From NCBI GenBank assembly GCA_001466705.2, contig LATX02000154.1, forward strand, positions 62,001 to 126,000: DNA of 64,000 bases, read 5' to 3'. Below, piece by piece: positions 46,607 to 60,142 of the stretch (positions within the stretch are counted from its first letter, which is position 1; every line of letters starts with the position of its first letter). The stretch is from Moniliophthora roreri (Eukaryota; Basidiomycota; Agaricomycetes; Agaricales; Marasmiaceae). Position numbers and translations under genes: made by a program. The notes under the pieces are model-generated. The model was not told the DNA's origin and did no database searches. It saw only the letters and a list, made by a program, of their open reading frames with translations.

Positions 46607-46974
46607 TACAAGTCGCTGCTAGTGAAAGAAGATGAGGGATGATGTTTTCAAGGAATGTGTATCCTCTCCCTTTATACGATCCATGAACCACAAAAGAGGG
46701 CCAGGAACGATGCATTACTAAGGCTTTGCCATGGCTGGATTACTGATCACATATAGCGCTTCTAGTGCTTCGCGAACGGTTTGGCTCTGTCAGCAGTGGA
46801 TTAATCATTGGTCGAAATATCGGGAAAGATACGAAAGCCGACGGCCAACACTTGCTTGACATCTCCATTTTGTATGTGTAAATTTGCGGGAATGAATTTA
46901 AAGGTCGTAGCTGTAGAGTCAGCAGGATGATAACGATACAGCACCGGTAATTCACTCTTTGCTGAACATGCTAT

Positions 46975-47840
46975 CGCATAAGGGGAAACACAGTCGGAGG
47001 TAAAGGGACGTTCGGTCGGTAACATGCCCAGATCGTGGAGTTGACCACTGTAGATCCTAAACGCAAAGTTCTGTCTCAACCGATATACCGAAAATTCCGT
47101 AGTCGTCAAAACACTTTTGGGATATTGGACAGTTAGTGATCGGATTCTCCATCGTCACGGGCAGCGGCTTTGGGTGAGCTGAAGAGTCTACGCCTTCGGA
47201 TTCAAGCAGTCTGGTAGACCTGTAACCGGCCCCTAGCGACGAGCAAGCTGAGTACTAGGGGCCTGCGGAACTGAGTTTACATTGGCAGGAGACCGGTTAG
47301 GGATTTAACAATCCTTTTATGGTCGACCATGTCATTCTTTTTCACGTCATCCGTCATCTCTTTCTCGTCAGCCAGTCCTATCATTTTCCTTTCCCTCCAT
47401 GTTCAACCTTTCCTGTCAATGGCTATTCCCCAGTTTTGATTGTCCTGGGAGTCAACTTACGAAGAATTAGAAAAAGTTGGACATTATAAACTTGGTGCTA
47501 ATGGCCCAGGTCTGATGAACATATACAGGTGCGTTGGAATGCTCATTTTAGGGTCCAGATACTACATATACAAGTTAATATGAGAGTACATGTATATCCC
47601 GAATATATATCTGTACATTTTGGTCGCCATATCGTCCATAGAGCTCGAACAAATTCACTGTCGAAGGAAATCAGGCTTGCAATCGTGTCATCGCATTTGA
47701 CACACCACAAAAAGGATTGTTTGAACTCAGTTCCGCAGGCCCCTAGTAGTACTTAGCTTGCTCGTCGCTACTAGGGGCCGGTTACAGGCCTAGCCGTCTG
47801 GCAGACTTTCGCGTTGATCTTTGGGCCATAGCTGTCACGA
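46975..47840 (-). pseudogene. Decayed copy of the ASX-domain gene 5' part
   Basis: Short blocks match 43580-43960 in order: AGTCGGAGGTAAAG, GGTAACATGCCCAGATCGTGGAGTTGA in outline, CCGTAGTCGTCAAAACACTT, TTTTGGGATATTGGA, CGCCTTCGGATTCAAG and ACTTTCGCGTTGATCTT. It covers the end of exon 1, intron 1 and the start of exon 2. Frames are lost and a 566 bp TIR element sits inside it (47221-47786). With the remnant at 50310-50580 it records a second, decayed copy of the divergent pair. Confidence 0.7.
47221..47786. mobile_element. Non-autonomous TIR element, 566 bp
   Basis: Ends TGTAACCGGCCCCTAG at 47221-47236 and its complement at 47771-47786. Similarity continues inward for about 55 bases (GCGACGAGCAAGCT, GTACTAGGGGCCTGCGGAA, CTGAGTT), with small insertions in the right arm. 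The inner part has no coding frame. It interrupts the decayed ASX copy between GATTCAAGCAGTCTGGTAGACC and GGCAGACTTTCGCG. The target duplication is unclear. Confidence 0.75.
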
Positions 47841-48272
47841 CCACATCTTGAGTCAACGTCGGTAGCCTGACTTGGTCGTGAGACTGATAGAACCTTGGCA
47901 TTGGCACTGTAACCCGTCATGGTCATATATTATTCGAGTGATAAACGTCAATACTCCTCGCCTGTAAAAGGTCGACTTCGAATTCCGCAACGACACATAA
48001 CTCCTTGATACGATCTCATTTCTAACGATTATTGTAGGTATTTGCTGAACTTGAACTAGCCCGACGCTTCTGGCTCCAAGTGTACATACTCGAACCCTTG
48101 TAACCAACCTTCCTATTATCCTTATACCTCTCCCTGACCATACGGGTGATTCACATTACTCTCAATACCTTCCTTGACAGCGCAGCTACTCGGAATGGGG
48201 TACTATTTCTTATCTTGTCGATACAATCCAAAAATGCCAGTGCAACGGTGAATCATTGTCTATAATGATGGA

Positions 48273-49650
48273 TCAATCCCTCTTGAGCAACCAACGCAGA
48301 CCCTCCGTAATATCATTGAGACATTTAGTCGATTGCTTCAGTTGAGGGAAAATTACACTGAACCCGTGTGGCACGCCCGGATACCTGTGTGAACGTCAAC
48401 AATCTGTCCGATTTCACCAGCTGTGTCGCTTACACTTCAAGCTTGGTAGCCACACCGGCCTCTTTCAGCAGTTTCTCGTACAAAAGTGCTTCGTCCCGCA
48501 AGGGATCCAACCCAGCCACTTGAATGAATGCCGGAGGAAGGCCTCGATGTGAGGATAGCAATAGTGGTGATATCCTTGTGTCAGCCGGGGGTGCATTGTA
48601 CAGACCTGGCGTTGTAATGGATTTTCAGTGTCATGAATTTATATGAATAGGAACAGTACGCACGTAGGAACATTTCTATACCCGCCTTCGTAAGGATCGG
48701 AGCATCTTTGTTCTGCTCGAGTGATAGAAGAGAAGAACGATGTCTGCATAAACATTAGCGTTGACTACAATGACTCGGAAGTCGAAAACATACTTTTCAG
48801 GATACGCGTCCTTGTGTATCAATATCGGGAAAAGGAGGGCTTGGCCAGTCAAGGGAGTATCTTTAAAGAATGGATCATCTCGAGTGAGGTGCGAAAGAAC
48901 TGCAGCGAGATTGCCGCCAGCAGATGCTCCAGCAACGATGAACCCTTTGCTCAACGCGGCAGAGAATTCCCCTGCGTGAGATGCAACCTGGGGCGTTTAT
49001 CTGAGACTAGCCATAAAGCACGCGCAATGAACGCACATATTTGAGGGCTGTGAATGCATCATTGATTGCTGCCGGAAACGGATTCTCGGGGGCTAATCTG
49101 TAGTCGATATGTATGAGTGTTAAACAGGCGATTTGAAAATTGACGTGGCTGACCGATATTCAAAATTGACGATGGAGACTCGAAGTTGTACACTGAGGAT
49201 CCTCATCCTGTAATCATCCATATCGGCACTTCCGAGGAAGAAACCTAGATCGTCGTGAGTAGACGATAACTCTTCGATGAATATGGATACAATCACCTCC
49301 TCCATGAAGCCAGAATAGGAGCGGGAAGGTATCATCCTCTCCTTCTCTTGCAACTGGTGTCACGCACTTTGCCAAGGCCTTGACACCCTCCCCAACGTCA
49401 ATGTGGCGGTCATGAATGTTATACTCAGTCTCTGAAGAGGCGAATACATTGAGCCCGCACACAGGTAAGCAAAAGAGTAGCGCGCACCTTTTGGAAGATC
49501 CTGTTCAATTCTACTCTTGGAGAGACGCACTGAATCGCTAAAACGCTCTCTCATGGTCGCAACTGTCGCTTGTGGATCATCAGGTGGCAGCAGAGCAAGC
49601 AATGGGGCGAATTCGGGGTCTGGGTTGGACAGGTGCGAATATTCTGCCAT
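48273..49650 (-). CDS. Alpha/beta hydrolase of the HSL esterase/lipase family
   Basis: Starts MAEYSHLSNPDPEF (49650); an in-frame ATG at 49800 is possible but less likely. Exon 1 is 49650-49488 and the next begins at 49431. Motifs in order: LLFWLHGGG (oxyanion-hole HGGG), LSVQLRVSIVNFEYRLAPENPFPAAINDAF split by an intron, GFIVAGASAGGNLAAVL with the nucleophile serine in GxSxG, LAGLDPLRDEALLYE with the acid, and PGVPHGFSVIF with the histidine near the stop. All catalytic residues are present. The family cleaves short-chain esters and is common in fungal secondary metabolism and detoxification. The gene sits between the two remnants of a duplicated divergent pair, so it may have been inserted there. 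No signal peptide is apparent. Confidence 0.82.
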
Positions 49651-49859
49651 CGATCTTTTGTGAGAGAACGAACTCCGCATGGGTGCATTATATAGCTCTA
49701 AGTGAATTGTTACGTGAGAAGCGCGCCCATCAAACTTCAAGTTGGTGGGTATGTGGGTAGTGCAAATAGAATCACGCCGTTCTCTATTCAACCCGGACAA
49801 GTGGGGAGAAATGAATGTGCTGGGGATTAGTCCTTTCAGAAAAATCGCTGCCTGTTAAG

Positions 49860-50309
49860 AGTCTAAGATGAGCTGCGCTCCGTCGTCTGAGGTAGATGCC
49901 AACCGACCTCGACGCATTCGATGGCACCGTCGATACAGGCATCCGAGTCGGGATTTCACCTCCGGAAAGAAACGGAGATCTCTTGCCGTGCGACTAGTGA
50001 ATTTGCGCAGCTACCCACCGGCGCTCTCCCATAAGTCGTCTAAAGCCCCTTGCAGTTTCAAATCACAAGATGCATATTCCTGATCTTCAGCACGCGGAGG
50101 TAGTGATTCACTTGGGTATCATGTCGCCGAAAACCTCCATCTTTCGGCGGCAGGTGGTGTTTCTCCAATGCTGGTATACAAGAACAACGTGTGGTGAGAG
50201 TGAATCATAATGCATACGAATCCTTCCTCGCTGTATAACGTGTTACAGGTCTATGGGTCGCTATGGTTATTGGATTTCAATGGAATAGACAGGGGACGCC
50301 CGACTCACG
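49860..50309. other. No supported gene
   Basis: A basic frame at 49868-50083 (MSCAPSSEVDANRPRRIRW) has no other support. Confidence 0.4.
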
Positions 50310-50585
50310 GTTCATGCGACACCTAGCCACAATTCCCCAAAATTACAAGTCGCGTGAGGTTTGGTCGAACCATGATCATAAATGACTTGGGCTGTTCGAA
50401 GTACGTATCTTCTGTGAATCCGTCCATTCATATCGCATTAGACTGCCAGATAATTCCCGCGCAGACTGTAAAGGAGCTGTATCTAATAGTAACAGACGAG
50501 GGATTGAAGCGTCGATCCTTTCGACTGGAGAAGGCTACGCCAGGGTCTACGTTTAACAAATATTCTGCTGCACAAGTGCTGTCGT
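50310..50585 (+). pseudogene. Decayed copy of the 253-residue protein gene
   Basis: ACACCTAGCCACAATTCCCC here matches ACACCTAGCCACATCTCCCC at 44622-44641. Downstream, KELYLIVTDEGLKRRSF resembles KKLYPLVTDEHLKHLHF of the last exon. The open frame is lost between them. Confidence 0.6.
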
Positions 50586-50798
50586 GAGTGCTGTCGGAGC
50601 GTGGTCGAGGGAACGAAACCGGCAGATCGAGCTCAACTTCTAACAGATCCCCCTCCATGATGTTTCGCGTCAAGGTTGTCGAATACTTTCGCGGAATGAC
50701 TTGATTACTGCTCGTCTCCTTTTGAACGTCATGGGTAAAAATACAGTGGGTATGATTTCCATTGAAATATATGATACACGGAAGGTCGAAGACGATGC

Positions 50799-51283
50799 CT
50801 ATGGTTTTGAGGAATCCTGAGATTTAGACGGTGGTTCTGTGGGTGGAACACCCCACTCAGGTAAACCCTTGGGCCGTTGAATCCGCTTTGGTTCCCAGTC
50901 TTCGTTTGCCTCTGCACTCAATTTCTATAAGAAGACTGTCAGACTGTGAATTATTGTAGAGGTCGCGGTCGACAACGCACAAAGTATTCCTCCCTGATGT
51001 CAAACTTCCTTCTGTTTCCATCCAGCTTGAGTTCCTGTTCCTTCGAGACCTGAGAAGAGTTCAAGCATCTCAGCAAATACTCTTTGCAATGCTGGTCGAG
51101 ATAATTACGCGCCTGCTTCACTCTTTGGTCATGCAAGTCGTACCGTGTCTGGGCAAATGGGGTCATGGCGTAGGATGCAGCGACCATGAGCAATACAAAA
51201 GGAACGCCAAAAAGCCATGGTTTTTTCTGGATAGTTTGATTTAATTTTGAGGGATTCAGAGGTTTAGACTGGAAGACGGCCAT
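50799..51283 (-). CDS. COX16: Cytochrome c oxidase assembly protein COX16
   Basis: Three exons (51283-51113, 51049-50981, 50924-50799) give 121 residues, close to the ~115-120 typical of the family. MAVFQSKPLN is followed by KKPWLFGVPFVLLMVAASYA, a single membrane helix, then TRYDLHDQRVKQ and KFDIREEYF, the two hallmark segments of COX16. It is an inner mitochondrial membrane protein that assists insertion of Cox2 (and Cox1) into complex IV. The first intron as read has a GC donor (GCGCGT) and is 63 bases long without a stop, so retention would add 21 residues in frame; the family favours removal. The start codon is 195 bases from that of the divergent adenylosuccinate synthetase gene. Confidence 0.9.
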
Positions 51284-51478
51284 GGTGGTAAATCAGAAGG
51301 GGCTCTGCATATTCGGCATGACACGTTCCTGACGCCGTCGGAATGTCAACATGTCAACATCGGTGTTCCGAGCAACAATTTGCAATTTCCTCTCTCCGAC
51401 TTGACTCACACTTTTGGCTTATCCCTGGCTTATCCTCTCCTGAAGGTTTACTTTACGACTTGAGTACTGCTCTGCACG
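51284..51478. promoter_or_regulatory. Divergent promoter between COX16 and ADE12
   Basis: 195 bases separate the two start codons and must hold both promoters. Two repeats of TGTCAACATG (51344-51358) stand out. No TATA box is obvious, as is usual for fungal housekeeping genes. Confidence 0.5.
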
Positions 51479-53130
<1,652 letters not shown>

Positions 53131-53355
53131 GCGTAAAGATATGGATACGTACTGTCTTGTATAGCAAAGTAATATAATCACCTTACCATTCTGCTGAATT
53201 ACAAACATTACTCGTTCAAAGCATCCCACTCTTAGCAATAAGAAAATCTAAGATCAGTCATTGGATGAACTAATACTTCGTGACGCTACAGTAAGAGATC
53301 ATGATGGTCATGAATCCACTACTCCTCAATTCCTTCATCAATAAATTCAAGGCAT

Positions 53356-53889
53356 TTAGAGGTTGACGTTGATGGGAGTGCAGCCAATGGCAACAACACC
53401 ATTCTGTAGAGCACGATTAGTGGGAGCTCAATACTAGCCAGTAAAGTCGACTCACGAAGCTGTTGTCTTTACAGCAGACGGTCTGAGCAGAGCAGGAGTT
53501 GGCACCTCCACCGAGGACAGTGATAGGGTTGCAAGTGACACCACTGTGTACCATTTAAATATATCAACCTTGAGAACAGCAGGTGCAACTTACACTTGGG
53601 CAGTCACATCTTGCACAACGGCGCCAACGAGGCCAAGAAGACCGGCAACAGCAGGGTCATCAGCCTAACAGAGAAAAATCTTAGTGACTGGAGGGTAAAA
53701 CTTGAGTATCCATGTACCTTCTTGATATCATTGCAGCACTAAAGACGAGACGTGAGTTTAGATGAGAGAGAAACGTGCGATACTGGTACATACTTGAACA
53801 GATTCGGTGTTGCACTCAGAATCCTGAGCACCAGCAAGGACAGAGAAGGCCATGAAGGCGACAACGACTTGAGCAACTTTGGTGAACAT
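53356..53889 (-). CDS. Class I hydrophobin
   Basis: Five exons give about 107 residues. A signal peptide ([21 protein letters not shown]) is followed by eight cysteines in the hydrophobin order: C-x6-CC, C in VTCNP, C-x5-CC in [11 protein letters not shown], and the last C in [11 protein letters not shown]. Between the CC pair and the third cysteine lies a hydrophobic [13 protein letters not shown] stretch. Spacing fits class I, whose members assemble into amphipathic rodlet layers on aerial hyphae and fruit bodies. An exon of only seven codons (CCNDIKK) is notable but in phase. The protein is secreted and acts at the cell wall-air interface. Confidence 0.93.
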
Positions 53890-55067
53890 GATGATACTGG
53901 TGGAGGTAGGAATGCAAATGCAGATGAGAAGATGGGTAGTGAACTGAGGATTAGTCGTGGGCATCCTCCGGTTTTATACCGAGAACATGGTCTGTGCGCA
54001 GCGCGCATGCACTAAGGGCTTTCAGAATCGTATGACTTTACGTCCCCTACGCTCCAGCAACCAACTTTCGAGAGGCGGAGCGACGCATAGGACGAAATTG
54101 TATTGACGGCTATTGACAGGTAATTTCGAAGCAAGCGGAGATACAGAAGTGGAGCACAACCCTGCAAGTACGTTATGATATCAGCCGAGTGTATAACAAC
54201 AAAGAGACGACCCACTCAAATGTTTGAAAAAGACCGCCTCCGTTCCCTTGACTGAAGGCATATTGGACCATCTGATTATAGGACTGGAGTCGCTACAATA
54301 TGTGACTCTTACACGGAATCCAGTCTCCCAGAGTTCATGAATTCCAATTTTCAGCCGTGCATCATCTATTGCATGGGGCTTGTAACTCCGAGTCTTGGTT
54401 GACTGGTCACCGTCTTTGAGCGGGACAAAATGTATTGGCAACTATCGCTTAGAAGAAGCGTTTTAGCTAAAATGTGAAAGGGGTGAAAAGAACGGAATAA
54501 ACTTTTTTTAGAATGAAAAGAAAAACGCACCTCCGTTCAGCTTTGAGCACCACTTGTCAAAAACACGCCAAGAATGAACAGGACAAACCTCAGCGATTTC
54601 CAATTAATGTGTGAGCACCACGACAGAAAACAACGATTCTATTGGACGATGTCTACAGCCTGACCGGAAAATACCTGAGAGAGCAGAAGTCAAGGATGGG
54701 CGTCTATGGGTCCATAACATGTTTCATGCGAGGCTTTTCACCTTGGAGACAAATAACGGCAACTGCGGAGCTGCTTCGCCTTTCGCCTGAGGGCTCGAGA
54801 CCGCGCTGAGTCGAAAACGATATTCTTTCCTGGCGCTGGCGCAAATTCGAAAGGTTCAATCAAAAACGCGGGAACGACCTCTGAAACATAATTTATCGCA
54901 GAACGGAAAGATCGAGAATTTGAACCCGGCTATTAGATGAACATCAGAGCGTAGACTTACATGTAAAGACCGGGCACCACTGTTGAAGGTCATGGGAAAA
55001 TCCGACCGTGGTGGTTGCGGATCAAGGAGCTCCCTCACTCGAACAAGTTTTACTCACGGCGTCGACC
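53890..55067. other. No supported gene
   Basis: Promoter side of both the hydrophobin (minus) and the Crinkler-like gene (plus). A purine-rich tract (about 54477-54530) is the only feature seen. Confidence 0.45.
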
Positions 55068-56899
55068 ATGTCAGACGTGCCATCAGACATTGTCTCCAGC
55101 GTACTCAGGACTCTTCGCCAGATTGACCATAAAATTTCAGGTCTCACGGATAGGCACTGGGCTTACACAATGCACGACTCGTTCTGGGGCAAGACCGATT
55201 TACTGAGGCGGGATTATTGGGACCTTCCACTGAACCGGCTCGACACTACCGAAGGGCGTCTGTTCACTTTGGGATATTATCGGGCACTGGAGGATAGGAT
55301 AGAGTTCATTAGGAAGTCACGGGATGGAACCGAGGGCGGAGTTGTTATACTGGGCAATCCAGGCGGTGGTACGTGGCTTACCGTCGTCGTCGTGGTGCTT
55401 ACAACTTTTGAAAGGAAAATCCACATACCTCGACTTCGCATACGTTCGGAAGCTGTGTGCCGGAGAGCCCATCATCTACTATTTCAGTGGTGGCGTAGCG
55501 ATCCATTGGAATGACGAGTGCTTCGTAACTGCGATCGAAAAGCTCCCAAATGCCTTCTTCGCAGCGGAAGTCTTCAAGGATGTTGTGGCACTCATAGAGT
55601 CCGCAAAGCTCCAAGATCCGCCCAATGCATTGGTCGACAGGGAACTAGTCATTTTCCCCGTACAAGCTGCTTCGCCAAGGCAGGAAAGGTAACACTGGAC
55701 CAAGCAGCGCAGTGCCGTACAAATCGTTATAGATCCACCTTCAGATGAAGACCTGCACACGATGTTAGTTTTCTTACTTCAATTTACATACACTGTCGCT
55801 GACAACATAAATGCAGCTTTATTCATCATCGTAGCTTAGTCCAGTGTACTACCCAGGAGATTAGCGTTGCAGTCGCTAAGTGGGGTCGGAACATACGCAC
55901 GATTCGCAAAGTCCTGCGCAATGGCGACGCAGCACAGGAACGACGTTTTCGCAGAGATCTCGCGTCCCTAACCGACGAAGAACTCAATACCCTCTCTCGA
56001 AATCCTTCATCATCTCCCCTATGCTACACCCACAGTATCGTCACCACTAAGGCTGATGGGGAATTCCCAGCGCCGGATGATGTTTGCTACACCGAGTCTG
56101 ATACAATGCTACATTTTGTCACCTCCCAATATATTTGCCGTGCCTTCCTTCAAACTGTTGTCTTGAAGAAGGTGCAGCTTGAGCAGTTCTATTTTCTGCT
56201 GAACTGTGCTACTAATTTGGGGTCGACCAAAGGCATAGTCTTCGAAAACCTCGCACACCAGATCGTCCTGAACAAAAAGGACCTCGTCATGTATAGGTTG
56301 TTCGTTAAGGACGGGTGCCTAGTCAAGACTGGATCCCCAATCAACGCAAGTTTTTTCGGAACACACCCCCCCAACGTCTCCCTCTACTCCTTTAATACAG
56401 CGACAACGGAAACAAGGAAGCCATTAGTTTATAACATCCCTACAGAGTCTAATAATCCTACTTTTGACTCCTATACCATCGTTCCTGAGGATGTTTCTGA
56501 AGATGGTGCGCATGGCACTGCTTTCCAAATGACGGTCGGGAGGGATCATTCGTTGAAGACTAAAGGGTTGAAAGTATTGATGGCACGCTTCGGCCCTCTG
56601 CAGAACGGTAGAAAGCATGATTTTGTGTTTGTAGTTCCGTATGGGTCTGAACCAAAGTTACCGGCTTCAACAAAAGCCTGGGCGAACAAGTTTGATTTCT
56701 ACATCCTTGAAATCAAATCTGATCAAGGTAGGTTTTTCTCTTGCAATCTAGATTTCACTGTACAGTATGCTGACAATTTCGTGCAGTGACGGAAGACTTT
56801 CTTGGATATACTGATGTGGATCGTCCTTGCGATGGGGACCCAGAGCTACCACCAGACACAATGCAGGATGTCATTGAGATGGAGGTTGATGCAGAATGA
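55068..56899 (+). pseudogene. Crinkler/RHS-type P-loop NTPase with one nonsense codon
   Basis: Four exons (55068-55368, 55415-55763, 55817-56727, 56787-56899) read in phase for 557 codons except for a TAA at 55690-55692 (codon 193). The N-terminal half has RLDTTEGRLFTLGYYRALEDR and the Walker A motif GNPGGGKST, split by an intron. The half after the stop has VTSQYICRAFLQ, FENLAHQIVL, AFQMTVGRDHSL and a C-terminal FDFYILEIKSD that fits a restriction-endonuclease-like fold. This is the layout described for fungal Crinkler-RHS-type proteins, thought to act on nucleic acids in conflict or self-recognition. The codon affected normally encodes an aromatic residue, with WTKQR following. The rest is intact, so the loss is recent or a base error. 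Confidence 0.75.
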
Positions 56900-57266
56900 A
56901 TGAAATCATCGCATGCATGATGGGCGCAGTATATAATGAACACGGCTATCCATTTGTGCAGCCATTTCACATATTTTCGGGTGGGCTTTGTAGTCGAGTC
57001 TGAGGTGACATAGAGAGATGATATTTCGATGTTCTACTTATGGGGCGTACTAGACGGAAATATCAAGCAGAAGAAATTCCTGCTAAGGTAGAGATTAACA
57101 GGAACTAGCACCCCTTACTAAGCAATTATGTATTGGGCGCTTATGGGCGCTTAAGGTCAAATCTGCTTCCAGAGCATTGCACAAAATTTTTTCAGCATGG
57201 GAGATATATCAGGGGAGGAACAAATTATAATACTCTATATTACTCAGTGACTTATAGGCCTCTAAT

Positions 57267-58101
57267 TTATGTTCCAGGACAGGCTAGTTTCATCACTAAG
57301 GACATGGAAAGCCCTGCTTGGAATATTTCTGACTTCACCACATTATCATAGTTTATTTTGTCTACTAGCACTTTGAATTTGAAGGCATATTTGTTGGCTC
57401 TATCCTTCATCCTCATGTCCCTCAGTCTCATTTGGGCATCTCTGGCAGTATCTATGGGTTCAAAGGCTTTCTTGAACTCCACTAGAAAATCCTTCCACAG
57501 TGGTACCTGCCCCTTTTTGGCAAGATCTAAGATCCTCATGGTCTGAGAATCTTTCCATGCTTGTATTGCCTTTCCTTTCACATAAGAGAGAAGGAGGAGG
57601 ATCTTCTTTTCATTGGTGTCAAATTTCTTTATGTTCATGTTGATGAAAAGTCAACATTCTAGAGTGAATTTCTTCATGTTCTTTCAAGTTCCACTAAAGA
57701 ATAAGGGTTTAGCTCCACCCACATCCTTCCATTCCACTTCCACTTCTTCCTTCTTCTGTTGCTGAGATCTGGGCTGCTGATTCTTCTCCAGATATTTTGT
57801 TCTTCAGGTTCTGGGGTTTGGGATCTTTTCCATTCTTCTGAATATTCAATTCTTCTTTTGGGATAGTAGGGGAGGAGTCTGTCAAGATATCTGGGTCTCT
57901 CCCTGTCAGTTCTGGTTCAGTTGTAGACTGTCTAACTGTGGATGAGTCTGTTGGCTTTGCACTTGAGTCTGTTAAGAATAAGTCTGTCTTGATATCTTCT
58001 AGTCCACTGAGAGTAAATTTGGGAGTTGAGGTTCTGCTGATTAAATCTGTGAGTCTGGTTGTTCTGTCTGACAGTGTTGGCAATGGCTCTGGTAAGGTCA
58101 T
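57267..58101 (-). pseudogene. Ty3-type retrotransposon gag, broken
   Basis: Two frames follow each other on the minus strand: 58101-57709 (Thr/Ser/Pro-rich, MTLPEPLPTLSDRTTRL) and 57638-57267. The second has KKILLLLSYVKGKAIQAWKD, LWKDFLVEFKKAFEP and MRLRDMRMKDRANKYAFKF, which match the retrotransposon gag domain (capsid) of Ty3 elements. Stops separate the two near 57650-57700. No zinc knuckle or pol follows before 57130. Confidence 0.7.
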
Positions 58102-58187
58102 CTGAAGTTCCCTTCTGGTTTGTCAGGTTATGAATTCAAAATGAGAATGAAAAATTTGTGCTTTGTTGGATGGTCTCTGCTAATTTG

Positions 58188-58425
58188 TATAAAATAAGAC
58201 TAGTGGAAAACTACACAAAAGATAACCTCCAAAAGTTCTATCTCTAGTTGTTGTGCAAGTGTGGATCGACATGATCAGAGTTGCTGCACTTAGAATGCCA
58301 ACAAAACTCTTAGCTATGTTAATTCAGGAGTATAGATGGGTTTTAAAATGGGTTTATTTCACAACACACACACAAAACACAAAGAACATGGTGCACTAAG
58401 CACAAACACAAGAGCTACAGTCCTG
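58188..58425 (-). repeat. Partial extra copy of the large direct repeat
   Basis: AAGACTAGTGGAAAACTAC and TTGTTGTGCAAGTGTGGATC begin a block that is repeated again from 58430 and from 61745. This copy lacks the TTGATTCTCTCTTATTG segment and stops after about 240 bases. Confidence 0.65.
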
Positions 58426-58429
58426 TTAA

Positions 58430-60142
58430 TTTGTACAAGATAAGACTAGTAGAAAACTACCCAAAAGATAACCTCTAAAAGTTCTATCTCAAGTTGTTGT
58501 GCAAGTGTGGATCGACGTGATCAGAGTTACTGCACTTAGAATGCCAACAAAACTCTTAGCTAGGTTGATTCTCTCTTATTGAAGCAATCTACTTCAAAGT
58601 GTTCACCTCCAGAGGAGTATATATGGGTTTTANCCAAACACACAAACACACACACAAGAACACGGTGCACAAAGCACAAAACACAAGAGCTACAGTCCCA
58701 CCAAAAGACTTGGTAGCCAATATAGTCTGACTCTATGGAGTTCAAGACTTCTTTAAGACAACTACAGTACACAGCATACTGGAAAAGGTTTTAGACCAGT
58801 TTCTACAAAGAGCTTAATCACAGGCCCAATTCCTTTGTTAAGACTCTAAGTGTGTCACAACCTGATACCCAACACAGGCCACACTCCAAAAGCCATCAGA
58901 ACTTTTAGTGTAAAGTTATCTGTTAGAATAGTGCTACAAGGCACTCAAGATGTTATTTCTTGTCTCTTATGATGCCAGTTCATTATCAGATTTCTATCTC
59001 TCTGGAGTCACTCAGGACCAATCTCCAGAGCCTGAAGTGAGGAAGCAAAACTGGAATGGCACACAAAATTATACACCAAACAAACTTGTCATGTATTCAC
59101 AATCAGAGGGGGCAGAGTTACTTGAGTATATATGAATATCTGGCTGTCCTTATATATGGTCCATGGAATATATCTACAAGAAAATATAAATAATGTCCAA
59201 TAATTCAGGAAATAATAAAAGAGTGACTGAGATACTAAAAGAGGGAATATTTGGATGTCATGGAGTCTGGCCATTAGGGTATCTGATTATATCTGCACAG
59301 GTATCTGCTTTCCAGGTGTTCTAGACTCTTAGATATTTGATTTTTCTCTTTTCTAGGTGGGTCTGGATGGACAGATGAGTCTATCTGTTCCACATTCTCT
59401 TTTCCAGCATTCACACAGCCACCGATGTCTAGGTTTCAAAGCTTCCAAGGCTGGAACATACTGTTCCTGTTCCTGTCTCCTTTGATAATTTGTTCTTGAT
59501 CTTATCTAGAACTTCACATTCCTTAGATATCAATTATATGTCTCATTGTATCTGTAGTCATGTAGCTACACTTGATCTGAGGTTGCATTGCCACTTGTTA
59601 AGTAATTTCATCTATTTGTGCCACATTAGAACTCTTTATTAAGAGATCATCAGCTTTGATTCTGATCTGCATATTGAATTCCAATGTCTGATCATTCTGA
59701 TTGTTCCTTTTCAAGTTGTCTCTCTGTTCTGATGTCTTCTCTAAGTACCTCTGTACTGTATGACTGCATGTTGCACTTTGCAGATGTCATAGAAAAGTGA
59801 ATACATTGAAAAATCCCATTGATAGCACTTTGAGAGAGCTCAGTTAACTAGCCAACATGTTCATATGGTCATAGTTAGGTTCCCTACAGGTTTCAGGAGT
59901 GATCTGCTTCAGATCTGATACATAGATAAGTCAGAATGTACAGCTTAGACACCTCTGTATAGTGTATCATATAGCTCTTTGTACTTTCCAACACACTGTA
60001 GCTTCTCTAAGGCAATGACTAGCAGACTGGGCTCACTCTAGTCCTTATTACCCATTATCTTGTGTTATATTAAAGTGTTCTGATTCAAAAGTAATGTAAA
60101 ATGAATAAAATTGGGTCTTTTCTAGGTTTGCCATATTACTGT
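58430..60142 (-). repeat. Large direct repeat, left copy (probable LTR)
   Basis: About 1.7 kb that matches 61741-63496 in order throughout, with numerous substitutions and small indels. A contig join (N at 58633) lies inside it. Given its position next to the minus-strand gag it is probably a long terminal repeat at the 5' end of that element. Contains CA-rich runs (58360-58700). Confidence 0.65.

Noticed and set aside
58360..58700. CRISPR-like array in the CA-rich repeats
   Set aside because: The repeats are irregular, without uniform spacers, and the organism is a eukaryote.
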